Shown here in pieces: positions 1-7,145 of a stretch of DNA of 8,154 bases. Source of the stretch: Chitinophagaceae bacterium UBA4412. Lineage in GTDB: Bacteria; Bacteroidota; Bacteroidia; Chitinophagales; Chitinophagaceae. The DNA lies in contig DGQO01000151.1 in assembly GCA_002400445.1 (NCBI GenBank), forward strand, positions 1 through 8,154, in the 5' to 3' direction. The first letter of the stretch is position 1; every line of letters starts with the position of its first letter. Under the pieces are notes generated by a model, which was given only the letters and a program-made list of their open reading frames with translations, did not search any database and was not told the DNA's origin. Made by a program: the position numbers and the translations under genes.

Positions 1-1044
1 CGTGATGATCACTTCTACATTACCGCCTAAGGCCTCCCGCCATTTGGTAAAGATTACTTTGTTTGCAAATGCCAGTTGCATTCGGTAGAGTAGTGAGCCC
101 TTGTCCACATCATCATATCTTTCTGCAAGATCTACCGCCCAGTAAAACAAGGTTTTCTTTATGCCCGTAAGTTCCTTTCCCTTGTTCATGATGCGCTCAT
201 ATACTTTTTCAAGAAGACGTGGCACAGTAGTAAAGAGGGTGGGTTTTACCTCCTTTAAATTTTCTCCAATGGTCTCCATACTTTCGGCATAATAAATAGA
301 GATACCGCTGCTCATGTAGATGTAGGTAACCATCCGTTCAAAAATATGGTTGAGCGGAAGGAAACTTAAAGCCCTCGCTGTTACATTATCACTAAAAGGA
401 AAGGTGGCAATAGAATTTAAAACATTACTTACCAGGTTGCGATGGCTTAGCATTACACCTTTTGGTTTTCCGGTAGTGCCAGAGGTATAAATAATGGTGG
501 CACAGTACTCTGCTTTGATTCTTTTTTTCACAAGTTCCATCTCCTCCAAATCATCTGGCGTTACATCTGACAATAAATTTTCCCAATGATCTGCACCTGG
601 CATTTCATCAAAACTAAATACGCCCATCAAAGAAGGTACCCGGCTTCGAATGCTGTTTACTTTGTCAAGAATATCATCACCTGTAATAAAAATGTATTTG
701 ATGGCCGCATCGTTTAATATGAATTCCAGCTCATTTACATTCGTGGTTGGATAGATGGGGCAGAGCACCACACCAGCTTGCTGGCAGGCCAGGTCTAACA
801 TCACCCACTCTGGGCGATTTTTGCTAATGATAGCAATTTTATCCTGGTTCTCCACCTGCATATCGTTTCCGCTAAGGCCTTTCTTAAGCAAAGCAGCACT
901 GAGCTGGCGTACCCGATCTGCTATATACTTCGTGGAGTATGGCCGATAGGTTCCATTGATTTTGGCCGCCAGCATATCATCTTTCGGAAATCTCTCGAGC
1001 TGATGGTATAGAAAATCAAATATGCGGGATTGGTCGTTCATCAT
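1..1044 (-). CDS. Long-chain acyl-CoA synthetase (AMP-binding, FadD type), 3' part cut off by window edge
   Basis: The visible 348 residues are the N-terminal part of an ATP-dependent long-chain fatty acid:CoA ligase, which activates fatty acids through an acyl-adenylate for beta-oxidation or lipid synthesis, probably at the inner face of the cytoplasmic membrane. The family signature YTSGTTGKPKGVMLSH lies at residues 186-201. It is preceded by SKNRPEWVMLDLACQQAG (74-91) and followed by FLPLNHIFERM (228-238) and the TVPRLLEKVYERI segment (273-285), all typical of the FadD15-like bacterial long-chain branch. The frame leaves the window at ...LGGNVEVIIT, just before the expected GGAAL segment. 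The later GYGxTE motif and the C-terminal catalytic lysine are therefore not seen; this is an edge cut, not a broken gene. Two adjacent ATG codons (1044 and 1041) are possible starts, with no clear ribosome binding site for either. The gene follows the yceI terminator, so it probably has its own promoter, which I could not define. Confidence 0.93.
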   Translation of the reverse strand, partial: MMNDQSRIFDFLYHQLERFPKDDMLAAKINGTYRPYSTKYIADRVRQLSAALLKKGLSGNDMQVENQDKIAIISKNRPEWVMLDLACQQAGVVLCPIYPTTNVNELEFILNDAAIKYIFITGDDILDKVNSIRSRVPSLMGVFSFDEMPGADHWENLLSDVTPDDLEEMELVKKRIKAEYCATIIYTSGTTGKPKGVMLSHRNLVSNVLNSIATFPFSDNVTARALSFLPLNHIFERMVTYIYMSSGISIYYAESMETIGENLKEVKPTLFTTVPRLLEKVYERIMNKGKELTGIKKTLFYWAVDLAERYDDVDKGSLLYRMQLAFANKVIFTKWREALGGNVEVIIT

Positions 1045-1086
1045 TTATTTCGGCTTTTGGTTTTGGCTCAGTAATCGTAAGATAAT

Positions 1087-1115
1087 AAAAAAAGCCAACC
1101 CCGGGAGGTTGGCTT
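1087..1115 (-). terminator. Rho-independent terminator after the yceI-family gene
   Basis: A perfect 9-bp inverted repeat, AAGCCAACC (1092-1100) and GGTTGGCTT (1107-1115), encloses a 6-base loop. Read on the minus strand it is followed by a run of seven T (complement of 1087-1093). It begins about 20 bases beyond the stop codon of the YceI lipoprotein gene and separates it from the acyl-CoA synthetase gene. Confidence 0.88.
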
Positions 1116-1135
1116 GTGCAGTAGTTTTTAAGAAA

Positions 1136-1798
1136 TTATTTTTTGGTAGAACTCAGGTTTAATTTAATATTCACCGTTTTGTTAATTACCCAATCCTGTG
1201 GGTTGTTTGGGCCCTTATAATTCATTCCCCATTCTGTTCTGTCAATATTAAAGTTTGCTGCTGCAATAAGCTTACCTGTGCTTGCAGTTATTTTAGCCGG
1301 GAAAGAAATATTTTTGGTGCTGTCTTTCAGGGTAAGGTTTCCTTTTATCAAATGTGTAGCGTCTTTTGTAACCAGGTCTTTGCTGCTGCTATCTGCTACA
1401 AAATTTTCTACACCGGTAATTTCAAATTTTGCTGTGGGAAATTTTGCAACGTCAAAAAAATCCGGACTCTTTAAATGACCTTCCAGTTTTGCTTTATATT
1501 CTGCATCTGTAAGATCCAGGTTATTTAATGAGTTCATGTCAATCAGAAAGCTGCCACCTGTAAGTGCGTTATCCTTTACGAGGAGCTTGCCTTCCTGCAC
1601 TTTAAATATGCCCTCATGCTGGCCGGTGGGTTTAGAACCCATCCAGGTTATTGTTGTGCTGCTGTCCACACTGTAGGCTTCACCTTCGCCGGTTTGCACT
1701 GTTTTAGAATCCGTAGTAGCGGCTTTGTCTCCCTCTAAGCGGTTGTTGCAGGCTGCAAATGTGCTGGCTGCCAGCATCACTAATGCAAGTCTTTTCAT
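1136..1798 (-). CDS. YceI-family lipoprotein (lipocalin-like, isoprenoid-binding fold)
   Basis: A 220-residue protein with a lipoprotein signal peptide: MKRLALVML followed by a lipobox ending FAAC, so Cys17 should become the lipidated N-terminus. A short polar linker (18-42) leads to a full YceI domain (about 43-216). Family hallmarks are the opening YSVDSSTTITW (42-52), KPTGQHEGIFKVQEG (56-70), GHLKSPDFFDVAKFPTAKF (107-125) and the closing FNIDRTEWGMNY (183-194). YceI proteins form a lipocalin-like barrel, and some members bind polyisoprenoid chains; the ligand here is unknown. It likely sits anchored in the envelope facing the periplasm. A longer reading from a TTG at 1822 is possible but would begin inside the -7 promoter box and bury the signal peptide, so I chose the ATG at 1798. 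The downstream hairpin suggests it is a single-gene transcript or the end of one. Confidence 0.92.
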   Translation of the reverse strand: MKRLALVMLAASTFAACNNRLEGDKAATTDSKTVQTGEGEAYSVDSSTTITWMGSKPTGQHEGIFKVQEGKLLVKDNALTGGSFLIDMNSLNNLDLTDAEYKAKLEGHLKSPDFFDVAKFPTAKFEITGVENFVADSSSKDLVTKDATHLIKGNLTLKDSTKNISFPAKITASTGKLIAAANFNIDRTEWGMNYKGPNNPQDWVINKTVNIKLNLSSTKK

Positions 1799-1819
1799 GT
1801 TGTTGTTTTTTTTAGCCCG

Positions 1820-1845
1820 CAAAGATAGGGGAAAAACTAATTCAA
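1820..1845 (-). promoter_or_regulatory. Probable Bacteroidota promoter of the yceI-family gene
   Basis: On the minus strand TATCTTTG (complement of 1820-1827) matches the Bacteroidota -7 consensus TAnnTTTG exactly and lies 21 bases before the ATG at 1798. A TTG (complement of 1843-1845) could serve as the -33 element, but the 15-base spacing is shorter than the usual 19-21. The -7 box is the firm part of the call. Confidence 0.55.
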
Positions 1846-1862
1846 TGTTTAGACACTAAAAA

Positions 1863-2858
1863 TTAATGATAGTATTCTTTTTCTGGTATTTTGAATACCC
1901 GGCTTTGCTGAAATTGCAGGAAAGCAGCATTTTCATCGGTATGATTATTAACCCAGGATTGGTAAGCAGAAAGATTTTGAGTGCTGCCAAATAACCATTG
2001 GTTATAAGCTTCAAATAATCCTTCTCTTAGTAATTGCTGATGGTAGCTAAACAATTTGAAAGATGGCGTTTTTTCATCTTCAAACCAGTCTATAATAAAA
2101 CGGGTTCGTATCATACTCAGCGATTCCGTACCAATACCCATCGAGGTTAATGGAGCCTGAGCTTCCAGGTTTGCAGCTACTTTTTTTACAAAGGAATTCT
2201 TTTCTTTTGCAATAGCATCGGCACTCACCTGCATGTAAAATTTTTTGTAAGCATCTACTAATAACTGTTTCATTTCTGGCGCACGATTACTCAGAGGCTC
2301 CATATTGATAAAGATTTCAGCATAAAGAATGCTCCATACTTTATCTGTGGTGAGATAATAAAAGCGGGCTGCATTATAATAATTCTTTGCATAGGAGGGA
2401 TCGGCGGCAATGCCTTTTTCCCAAAGCCGGATGGCATCAAAGTTCTGTTGCTCCCATTGCAACTCGCCCAGTTCATTATATAGCGGGCCACTTTCCGGAA
2501 ATTTTTTCAAAGCCCTCTTGTACATTTTTTCAGCCTCTTTTTTCTGATCTGTTCTTTTATAGATCATCCCTGCAATTTGAAAAGCCTGGTCATCTGCTTC
2601 ATCTCTCTCCAGGATGGGATTAATGATATCCAGCGCTTTGGCATTTTCCTGCTGAAAGTAATAACTGAGTGCCAGGTCTTTCCCAATGGAAATATTTTGC
2701 GGTTCAAGTTTTAATGCCCGGTTAAGCACTAATACAGCATTGGCATGGTCGCCCTGCCGCATGAAAGCTTTTGCGGTTTCATGTAATTCTTTTGCGGTTT
2801 GTGCGCAAAGGGAAACTGTAAAAAGGAGGGCGATTAAGAGGCCGGTGATTTTTTTCAT
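1863..2858 (-). CDS. Exported tetratricopeptide-repeat protein with a distinct C-terminal region
   Basis: A 331-residue protein. Residues 1-19 (MKKITGLLIALLFTVSLCA) look like a cleaved signal peptide, so it is predicted periplasmic. Residues about 21-190 are tandem TPR units: GDHANAVLVLNRALKLEP (36-53), NAKALDIINPILERD (72-86), KKEAEKMYKRALKKFPESG (106-124) and NFDAIRLWEKGIAADPSYA (139-157) each show the helix-turn-helix pattern with Pro near the end. TPR arrays normally bind partner proteins or peptides. The last 90 residues (RTRFIIDWFE at 251-260, then HQQLLREGLFEAYNQWLFG at 273-291) are not TPR; they look like a conserved C-terminal region I recall only from unnamed Bacteroidota TPR proteins. 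A GTG at 2888 would add ten residues but lies in the upstream terminator hairpin, so I start at the ATG preceding the signal peptide. Specific function unknown. Confidence 0.85.
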   Translation of the reverse strand: MKKITGLLIALLFTVSLCAQTAKELHETAKAFMRQGDHANAVLVLNRALKLEPQNISIGKDLALSYYFQQENAKALDIINPILERDEADDQAFQIAGMIYKRTDQKKEAEKMYKRALKKFPESGPLYNELGELQWEQQNFDAIRLWEKGIAADPSYAKNYYNAARFYYLTTDKVWSILYAEIFINMEPLSNRAPEMKQLLVDAYKKFYMQVSADAIAKEKNSFVKKVAANLEAQAPLTSMGIGTESLSMIRTRFIIDWFEDEKTPSFKLFSYHQQLLREGLFEAYNQWLFGSTQNLSAYQSWVNNHTDENAAFLQFQQSRVFKIPEKEYYH

Positions 2859-2863
2859 CCTTG

Positions 2864-2891
2864 TAAAGATAAAAAAAGGCCGTTTCACAAA
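2864..2891 (-). promoter_or_regulatory. Possible promoter of the TPR gene, embedded in the upstream terminator
   Basis: On the minus strand TTTG (complement of 2888-2891) is followed 16 bases later by TATCTTTA (complement of 2864-2871), close to the Bacteroidota TTTG/TAnnTTTG pattern but with short spacing. Only five bases separate the -7-like box from the ATG at 2858, so a transcript from it would be nearly leaderless. The elements overlap the 3' arm and T-run of the DUF1015 terminator. Confidence 0.35.
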
Positions 2892-2933
2892 ATTTAGGTT
2901 AACAGATTTTTGCCAACCTTCTTCTGAAACGGC
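2871..2933 (-). terminator. Hairpin terminator after the DUF1015 gene
   Basis: A perfect 9-bp inverted repeat, GCCGTTTCA and TGAAACGGC on the minus strand (2925-2933 and 2879-2887), encloses 37 bases. The enclosed part holds a smaller AGGTT/AACCT hairpin. A C and seven T follow the stem on the minus strand (complement of 2871-2877). It starts about 20 bases past the DUF1015 stop codon. The large loop makes it less canonical than the yceI terminator. Confidence 0.7.
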
Positions 2934-2954
2934 TATAAAACAATTTTTGAATGC

Positions 2955-4187
2955 TTAATCTATCAGGTGGGTGAGCAGGCCATCCCGTAGTTTTGGTTCA
3001 AACCAGGTACTCTTTGGTGGCATCACGCTTCCGCTGTCTGCCACGGCAAAAAGTTGTTCAATGGTTACCGGGTAAATGCTGAATGCTATGGCCATTTCGC
3101 CGCTGTCTACCCGTTGTTCCAGGGCTGCAAGACCCCGGATGCCACCCACAAAATCAATTCGGGCATCTGTTCTTTGGTCTTTGATGCCCAGCACCGGCTC
3201 CAGCAAATTTTGCTGAAGAATACTTACATCAAGCACCGCAATAGGATCCTGATCGTTATAGCTACCCGGCTTGGCCGCCAATTTATACCACTGCTTTTTA
3301 AGATACATGCCAAACTCATGGGCTACTCTTGGTTTGTATGCTTTAGCTTCTTTACTTATGCTGAATGCATTTGACAGCTTTTCTAAGAAATCATTTTCAG
3401 ATAAACCGTTTAAATCTTTAAGCACCCGGTTGTAATCCATGATGTGTAACTGGTTACTTGGAAAAAGGGTAGTTAAAAAGAAGGAACTGTTTTCAGTAGC
3501 TGCATTGCCCAGTGTCTCACGCACTTTAGCCGCCGAAGCAGCCCGGTGGTGGCCATCGGCAATATAAGTGGCCGGTACAAGGGAATGAAACAGTGAGCCG
3601 ATGAGCGCAATCGTAGCGTCGTCGCTAATGATCCATATCGTATGCTGAATTCCATCTTCTGCTATAAAGTCATACTGCGGATTTTTTTCCTGCATCCAGC
3701 CATTAATCACTTCATCTATATCGGGTACATTCTGATAAGCCAGGAATACATTTCCGGTTTGTGCACCGGTTGTTTTAATATGGTTAATACGATCCAGTTC
3801 TTTATCCGGACGTGTAAACTCATGTTTTTTAATGAGGCCTTTGTTATAATCATCTACGCTGCTTGTGCATACCAGGCCTGCCTGGCTATTGCCATCCATA
3901 ATGAGGCGATAGATGTAGTAGCAAGGCTTATTTTCCCTGAACAAAATATTACGGCTGGTAAATGCCGTTAGATTTTCTTTTGCCCGCTGGTACACCTCTT
4001 CTGCATGTACATCCACGGATTCTGCCAGGCCTATTTCTGCCTTGGTTATGTGCAAAAAAGATTTTGCATTGCCTTGCGCTTCCACTTTTGCTTCTTTGCT
4101 GCTCAATACATCATAAGGGCGGCTAGCCACTTCTTTGGCGTGTTGCGGTTCGGGTCTTAGGGCTTTAAACGGAGTAATTGTAACCAT
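2955..4187 (-). CDS. DUF1015 family protein (possible ParB/SerK-like fold), next to serC
   Basis: A 410-residue cytoplasmic protein spanning the whole DUF1015 family. Signature segments are ITPFKALRP (4-12), EVASRPYDVLSSKEA (19-33), HEFTRPDKELDRINHIKTTGAQTG (122-145), YIADGHHRAASAAK (208-221) and the C-terminal MPPKSTWFEPKLRDGL (389-404). The family has no established reaction that I know of. ADGHHR (210-215) resembles the short Gly-x-x-Arg nucleotide-binding motif of ParB, sulfiredoxin and free-serine kinases, and the gene sits 102 bases behind serC in the same direction. From memory, Bacteroidota often keep serC, serA and a DUF1015 gene together, so a role in phosphoserine/serine metabolism is plausible but inferred. 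The ATG at 4187 fits the family N-terminus, and no Shine-Dalgarno sequence is seen. No terminator lies between serC and this gene, so cotranscription is likely; a hairpin terminator follows it. Confidence 0.9.
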   Translation of the reverse strand: MVTITPFKALRPEPQHAKEVASRPYDVLSSKEAKVEAQGNAKSFLHITKAEIGLAESVDVHAEEVYQRAKENLTAFTSRNILFRENKPCYYIYRLIMDGNSQAGLVCTSSVDDYNKGLIKKHEFTRPDKELDRINHIKTTGAQTGNVFLAYQNVPDIDEVINGWMQEKNPQYDFIAEDGIQHTIWIISDDATIALIGSLFHSLVPATYIADGHHRAASAAKVRETLGNAATENSSFFLTTLFPSNQLHIMDYNRVLKDLNGLSENDFLEKLSNAFSISKEAKAYKPRVAHEFGMYLKKQWYKLAAKPGSYNDQDPIAVLDVSILQQNLLEPVLGIKDQRTDARIDFVGGIRGLAALEQRVDSGEMAIAFSIYPVTIEQLFAVADSGSVMPPKSTWFEPKLRDGLLTHLID

Positions 4188-4289
4188 GATTCTGTGCTGT
4201 TATTAAAAACGAAAGGGCCGTAAAATTAAGGCATCCTATGTTCTGCGTTTTTAAAAGATTTTAAAGTTGCATTGCCTGCATTAGAGGAA

Positions 4290-5387
4290 TTACCCGTGAG
4301 AGGCCGCAAAGTTGTTCATTAAATCGGTTAGGGCGATTACGCTGCTCATAGGTAAAGCATTGTATAATGAAGCCCTGAAGCCGCCTACCGTACGATAGCC
4401 TTTGATGCCCACCATGCCATTTTCTTTGGCAAGCTGTAGAAAAAGAGGCTCAAGATCTTTATCATGCATCACAAAACTTACATTCATCTTACTGCGATCT
4501 TCCAGCGCAGCCGTGCCCTCAAATAATGGATTCTCATCAATAGTTTTATAGAGCAGTGTTGCTTTTTCATGATTCAATTTTTCCGCGGCTGCTATGCCGC
4601 CCATCTCTTTGAGCCAGCGCAAGGTGAGCAGGCTCACATATACAGCAAAAACGGGTGGAGTGTTTAAAATACTGCCTTCCCTGATGTGGTTACGATAATC
4701 CAGCATCGTAGGTATATTTCGCTTTATCCTGCCCAGAATATTTTTATTGACCACGACCAGTGTAGCACCAGCAGGCCCCATGTTTTTTTGTGCACCTGCA
4801 TAGATCAGGTCAAACTTATTAAAATTCATCACCCGGCTAAAAATGTCTGAACTCATATCGGCCACCAGCAGATTGCTTGGAGTAGGAATGCACTGCCATT
4901 GCGTTCCATAAATCGTATTATTGCTGGTGATATGCAGGTATTTTGCATCATTGGGCACCGCAAAATCCTTTGGAATATAGTTGTAATTTTTTTCTTTTGA
5001 TGAGCATACCAACTCCACTTTTCCAAAAAGCTTTGCCTCTGTTGCAGCCTTACTTCCCCACACACCAGTATCGGTGTAAGCAGCACAATCCTTAGGGTCT
5101 AACAAATTCATAGGCACTTGCATAAACTGCATACTGGCGCCGCCTTGCAGGAAGAGCACTTCATGATCATCATCAAGCTGCATTAGTTCTTTTACTAAGG
5201 CACGGGCTTCTTCCATTACGGCTATAAAAGCGGGTGTACGATGACCGATTTCTAAAATGGAAAGCCCGGAATTATTAAAGTTGATCACCGCCGCTGCGGC
5301 CTGTTCAAATACCGTTTTGGGTAAGATAGAAGGTCCGGAATTGAAGTTATGCACCTGCCTTGTAGCAGGGGTATTCGTTGCTGTCAT
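4290..5387 (-). CDS. serC: Phosphoserine aminotransferase (3-phosphohydroxypyruvate to O-phosphoserine)
   Basis: A 365-residue cytoplasmic PLP enzyme of class V aminotransferases, close to the usual SerC length. It moves the amino group from glutamate to 3-phosphohydroxypyruvate in serine synthesis, and related enzymes also act in pyridoxine synthesis. Visible hallmarks are HNFNSGPSILP (13-23), EIGHR with substrate-contacting Arg50, the cofactor phosphate loop LQGGAS (80-85), TDTGVWG (105-111), ADMSSD with Asp177 facing the pyridine nitrogen, the Schiff-base lysine Lys201 in YAGAQKNMGPAG, and the GYRTVGGFRAS tail (330-340) that binds the substrate phosphate. All key residues are present. The start at 5387 gives a short lead before the conserved NFNSGP, as expected. 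The usual partner serA (phosphoglycerate dehydrogenase) is absent from this window; the next gene is the DUF1015 protein. Confidence 0.97.
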   Translation of the reverse strand: MTATNTPATRQVHNFNSGPSILPKTVFEQAAAAVINFNNSGLSILEIGHRTPAFIAVMEEARALVKELMQLDDDHEVLFLQGGASMQFMQVPMNLLDPKDCAAYTDTGVWGSKAATEAKLFGKVELVCSSKEKNYNYIPKDFAVPNDAKYLHITSNNTIYGTQWQCIPTPSNLLVADMSSDIFSRVMNFNKFDLIYAGAQKNMGPAGATLVVVNKNILGRIKRNIPTMLDYRNHIREGSILNTPPVFAVYVSLLTLRWLKEMGGIAAAEKLNHEKATLLYKTIDENPLFEGTAALEDRSKMNVSFVMHDKDLEPLFLQLAKENGMVGIKGYRTVGGFRASLYNALPMSSVIALTDLMNNFAASHG

Positions 5388-5405
5388 TCAAAAAAAATTA
5401 AGGGG

Positions 5406-5413
5406 TAAAGGTA
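5406..5413 (-). promoter_or_regulatory. Possible -7 box upstream of serC
   Basis: TACCTTTA on the minus strand, 18 bases before the serC ATG, resembles the TAnnTTTG -7 element with a final A in place of G. No TTG was found at the expected -33 distance in the 55-base gap, so this is weak. Readthrough from the upstream gene is equally possible. Confidence 0.28.
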
Positions 5414-5442
5414 ATCATTAATAAAAAGGAGCCTGTAATGGA

Positions 5443-6423
5443 TTATTCTTCCCGGCCTATCATCTTGCTGGCACCGCTCCATTTTAAATTGAGTTCTTCA
5501 AACTCCCTGAGGTCTGCTTCAGATAATTTTTGGTTAGCCAGCCCTTTCAAATCCGGCTGACCGGCGTTTACCCAGGCGGTAAACCAAAAGGAAGCAATAG
5601 CATAAATGCTTTGGCGCATACGCCGCTCCACCATGCCATCCAGCATCTTATTATAAGCAATACTAAAGGCCGATGAATATTGACGAATGATTACACCATT
5701 CCTTTCCTCGAATGAATATTTCTGATCGGCCGGAAATGTTGCGCTCAGTTCTTTCTCATACAGCAATACCGTGTCCGCAGCCTGGGCGCTTTCCAGCACA
5801 CGATCCCAGATAAATGCGCCAGGATTTTTCAGGTAGCTGGCTTTGCCGATAAAGAAATCCCATTCTTTTTCTGCCAGTAATTCCGGTACACGACTTTCCC
5901 AAAAACCATGTATGCCTTTTTGATTGCTGAATTGTCCATTGTGATTACTGCTCGCATGGAGCGGTACATGCGCATCTGCAATGTAGTGCCCTATTTCTGC
6001 ACTGTTTTTCATGATACGGCTAAAGTTCTTTTCCCTGAAGGCTGCCGTGAGTCGCTGCAGCATTACCTGTACATGCCAGGGCACAATGCCATTATCCGTC
6101 AGTGAGTCTAAACCAAATTTCTCTACGGCATCTTCCCATTTCCTGGGCAGCTCGGGGTAAGGATATTTTCCATAAAGATCTATATCAATATAATGCCTTG
6201 GTCCTTCATCTTTAATAGCATAACGCCGCTTATCCGGATCTACCGCATGCTCAGTGAGAAAGCCGATATTTCCTTTGTATAATACCATCATCTCTGGTGG
6301 TAAAAGAAAAACGGCAAAGTAATTAATTTTAGGATGCGCATAAAAACCCCAGCAATAGCAGGGGATGGAGCTGAGCAGGAGTGCAACGCAGCAACCGGTG
6401 GCAACTAAAATTTTTCTAATCAT
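5443..6423 (-). CDS. Exported zinc-dependent hydrolase, S1/P1 nuclease - phospholipase C fold
   Basis: A 326-residue protein with a hydrophobic signal peptide (1-24) ending just before Trp25. In this superfamily the mature N-terminal Trp itself binds zinc. A full set of trinuclear zinc ligands can be proposed: Trp25, His30, Asp62, His77, His146, Asp150, His156, His172 and Glu176. The spacings W-x4-H, D-x14-H, H-x3-D-x5-H and H-x3-E follow the P1 nuclease pattern. Family segments are IGHYIADAHVPLH (144-156) and IHGFWES (171-177). The last ligand is Glu, as in Bacillus cereus phospholipase C, rather than the Asp of P1/S1 nucleases. The substrate could be single-stranded nucleic acid or phospholipid; sequence alone does not decide. 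It acts outside the cytoplasm, probably for nutrient or phosphate scavenging (inference). It lies 75 bases after the DUF502 gene and 55 before serC. The residues beyond about 285 include a charged tail with no recognised motif. Confidence 0.87.
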   Translation of the reverse strand: MIRKILVATGCCVALLLSSIPCYCWGFYAHPKINYFAVFLLPPEMMVLYKGNIGFLTEHAVDPDKRRYAIKDEGPRHYIDIDLYGKYPYPELPRKWEDAVEKFGLDSLTDNGIVPWHVQVMLQRLTAAFREKNFSRIMKNSAEIGHYIADAHVPLHASSNHNGQFSNQKGIHGFWESRVPELLAEKEWDFFIGKASYLKNPGAFIWDRVLESAQAADTVLLYEKELSATFPADQKYSFEERNGVIIRQYSSAFSIAYNKMLDGMVERRMRQSIYAIASFWFTAWVNAGQPDLKGLANQKLSEADLREFEELNLKWSGASKMIGREE

Positions 6424-6498
6424 ATCTATCTGCAGGCTGTTTTGCTAAAATAATGTCTTCTGCGCAATTTGCAGATAAATTTACACGCCAGGCAGTGG

Positions 6499-7128
6499 TT
6501 ACGCACTTTCCGCTTCGGAACTGATGATTTCCTCGATGGTAGTAACACCACCGCTTACGGCAAACTTCATCGTTTGTGCACTGCTGATATTGGTAATAGG
6601 CCGTACCCTCGATCTGGGAATTACATATACATTACCAGCTACAGAATAGGCCATTGGTATATAAACGGCTACATAATCTGGTAGCCCAAATTCAGTCATA
6701 TCTTCATGGGTAATAAAACCCACCCGCCACACATCATTATCATCTACATTGGCCAGTACATTCTTCGTAAACTTTTTCTTATCCCCCGTAAAGGCTTCAA
6801 AGAAATCACGGGTAGTAGAGTAAATATGCTTGAGGCCAGGTGTTTTTTGAAAGAATTTATCCATAAAGCTTACAATCCGGCCCGTGATGAAGAACGAACT
6901 GAAATATCCAATCAGTATGATAGCCCCAATTACGATAACGAAACCCAGTCCATAATTCTGTACCCGAACATTGCCAAATTCATCTACATGCGTAAAGATG
7001 GGGAGCAGTCCATCAATACCGGATACTACAAAATACAAGGCATAAATACTTACACTTACCGGCGCAAGTATGAGCAATCCCTGAAGAAAATATTGGAAAA
7101 ACTTTCTATACTCAAATGGCTTATCCAT
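6499..7128 (-). CDS. DUF502 family inner-membrane protein
   Basis: A 209-residue protein matching the DUF502 family along its length. Two membrane helices are evident, about residues 13-37 (FLQGLLILAPVSVSIYALYF) and 58-82 (QNYGLGFVIVIGAIILIGYF), joined by a short loop. The soluble part contains the family's KTPGLKHIYSTTRDFFEAF (95-113), WRVGFITHED (134-143), YVAVYIPMAYSVAGNVYVIPRSRV (152-175) and FAVSGGV (189-195). The function of this family is not established; no catalytic motif is visible. The ATG at 7128 places a short basic N-terminus before the first helix, as expected. An exact TAnnTTTG -7 box lies 17 bases upstream. The gene is divergent from tetR and heads the minus-strand series. 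Confidence 0.92.
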   Translation of the reverse strand: MDKPFEYRKFFQYFLQGLLILAPVSVSIYALYFVVSGIDGLLPIFTHVDEFGNVRVQNYGLGFVIVIGAIILIGYFSSFFITGRIVSFMDKFFQKTPGLKHIYSTTRDFFEAFTGDKKKFTKNVLANVDDNDVWRVGFITHEDMTEFGLPDYVAVYIPMAYSVAGNVYVIPRSRVRPITNISSAQTMKFAVSGGVTTIEEIISSEAESA

Positions 7129-7145
7129 AACAACGATTTAGGGCT

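Noticed and set aside
755..949. 64-residue plus-strand open frame
   Set aside because: It is antisense to the acyl-CoA synthetase coding region, which is well conserved there.
1848..1860. Small inverted repeat TTTAG-ACA-CTAAA after the TPR stop codon
   Set aside because: Five A/T-rich base pairs with no T-run after it on the minus strand; too weak for a terminator.
2859..2888. GTG start ten residues upstream in the TPR gene
   Set aside because: It falls in the terminator hairpin and T-run and would place a non-signal extension before a good signal peptide.
4188..4289. Search for a promoter or terminator between serC and the DUF1015 gene
   Set aside because: A TAATTTTA box (complement of 4221-4228) lacks a partner -33 element, and no GC-rich hairpin is present; readthrough from serC is the simpler view.
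6459..6473. CTGC-GCAATTT-GCAG dyad in the gap before the zinc hydrolase gene
   Set aside because: Four-base arms are expected by chance, and no promoter element is aligned with them.
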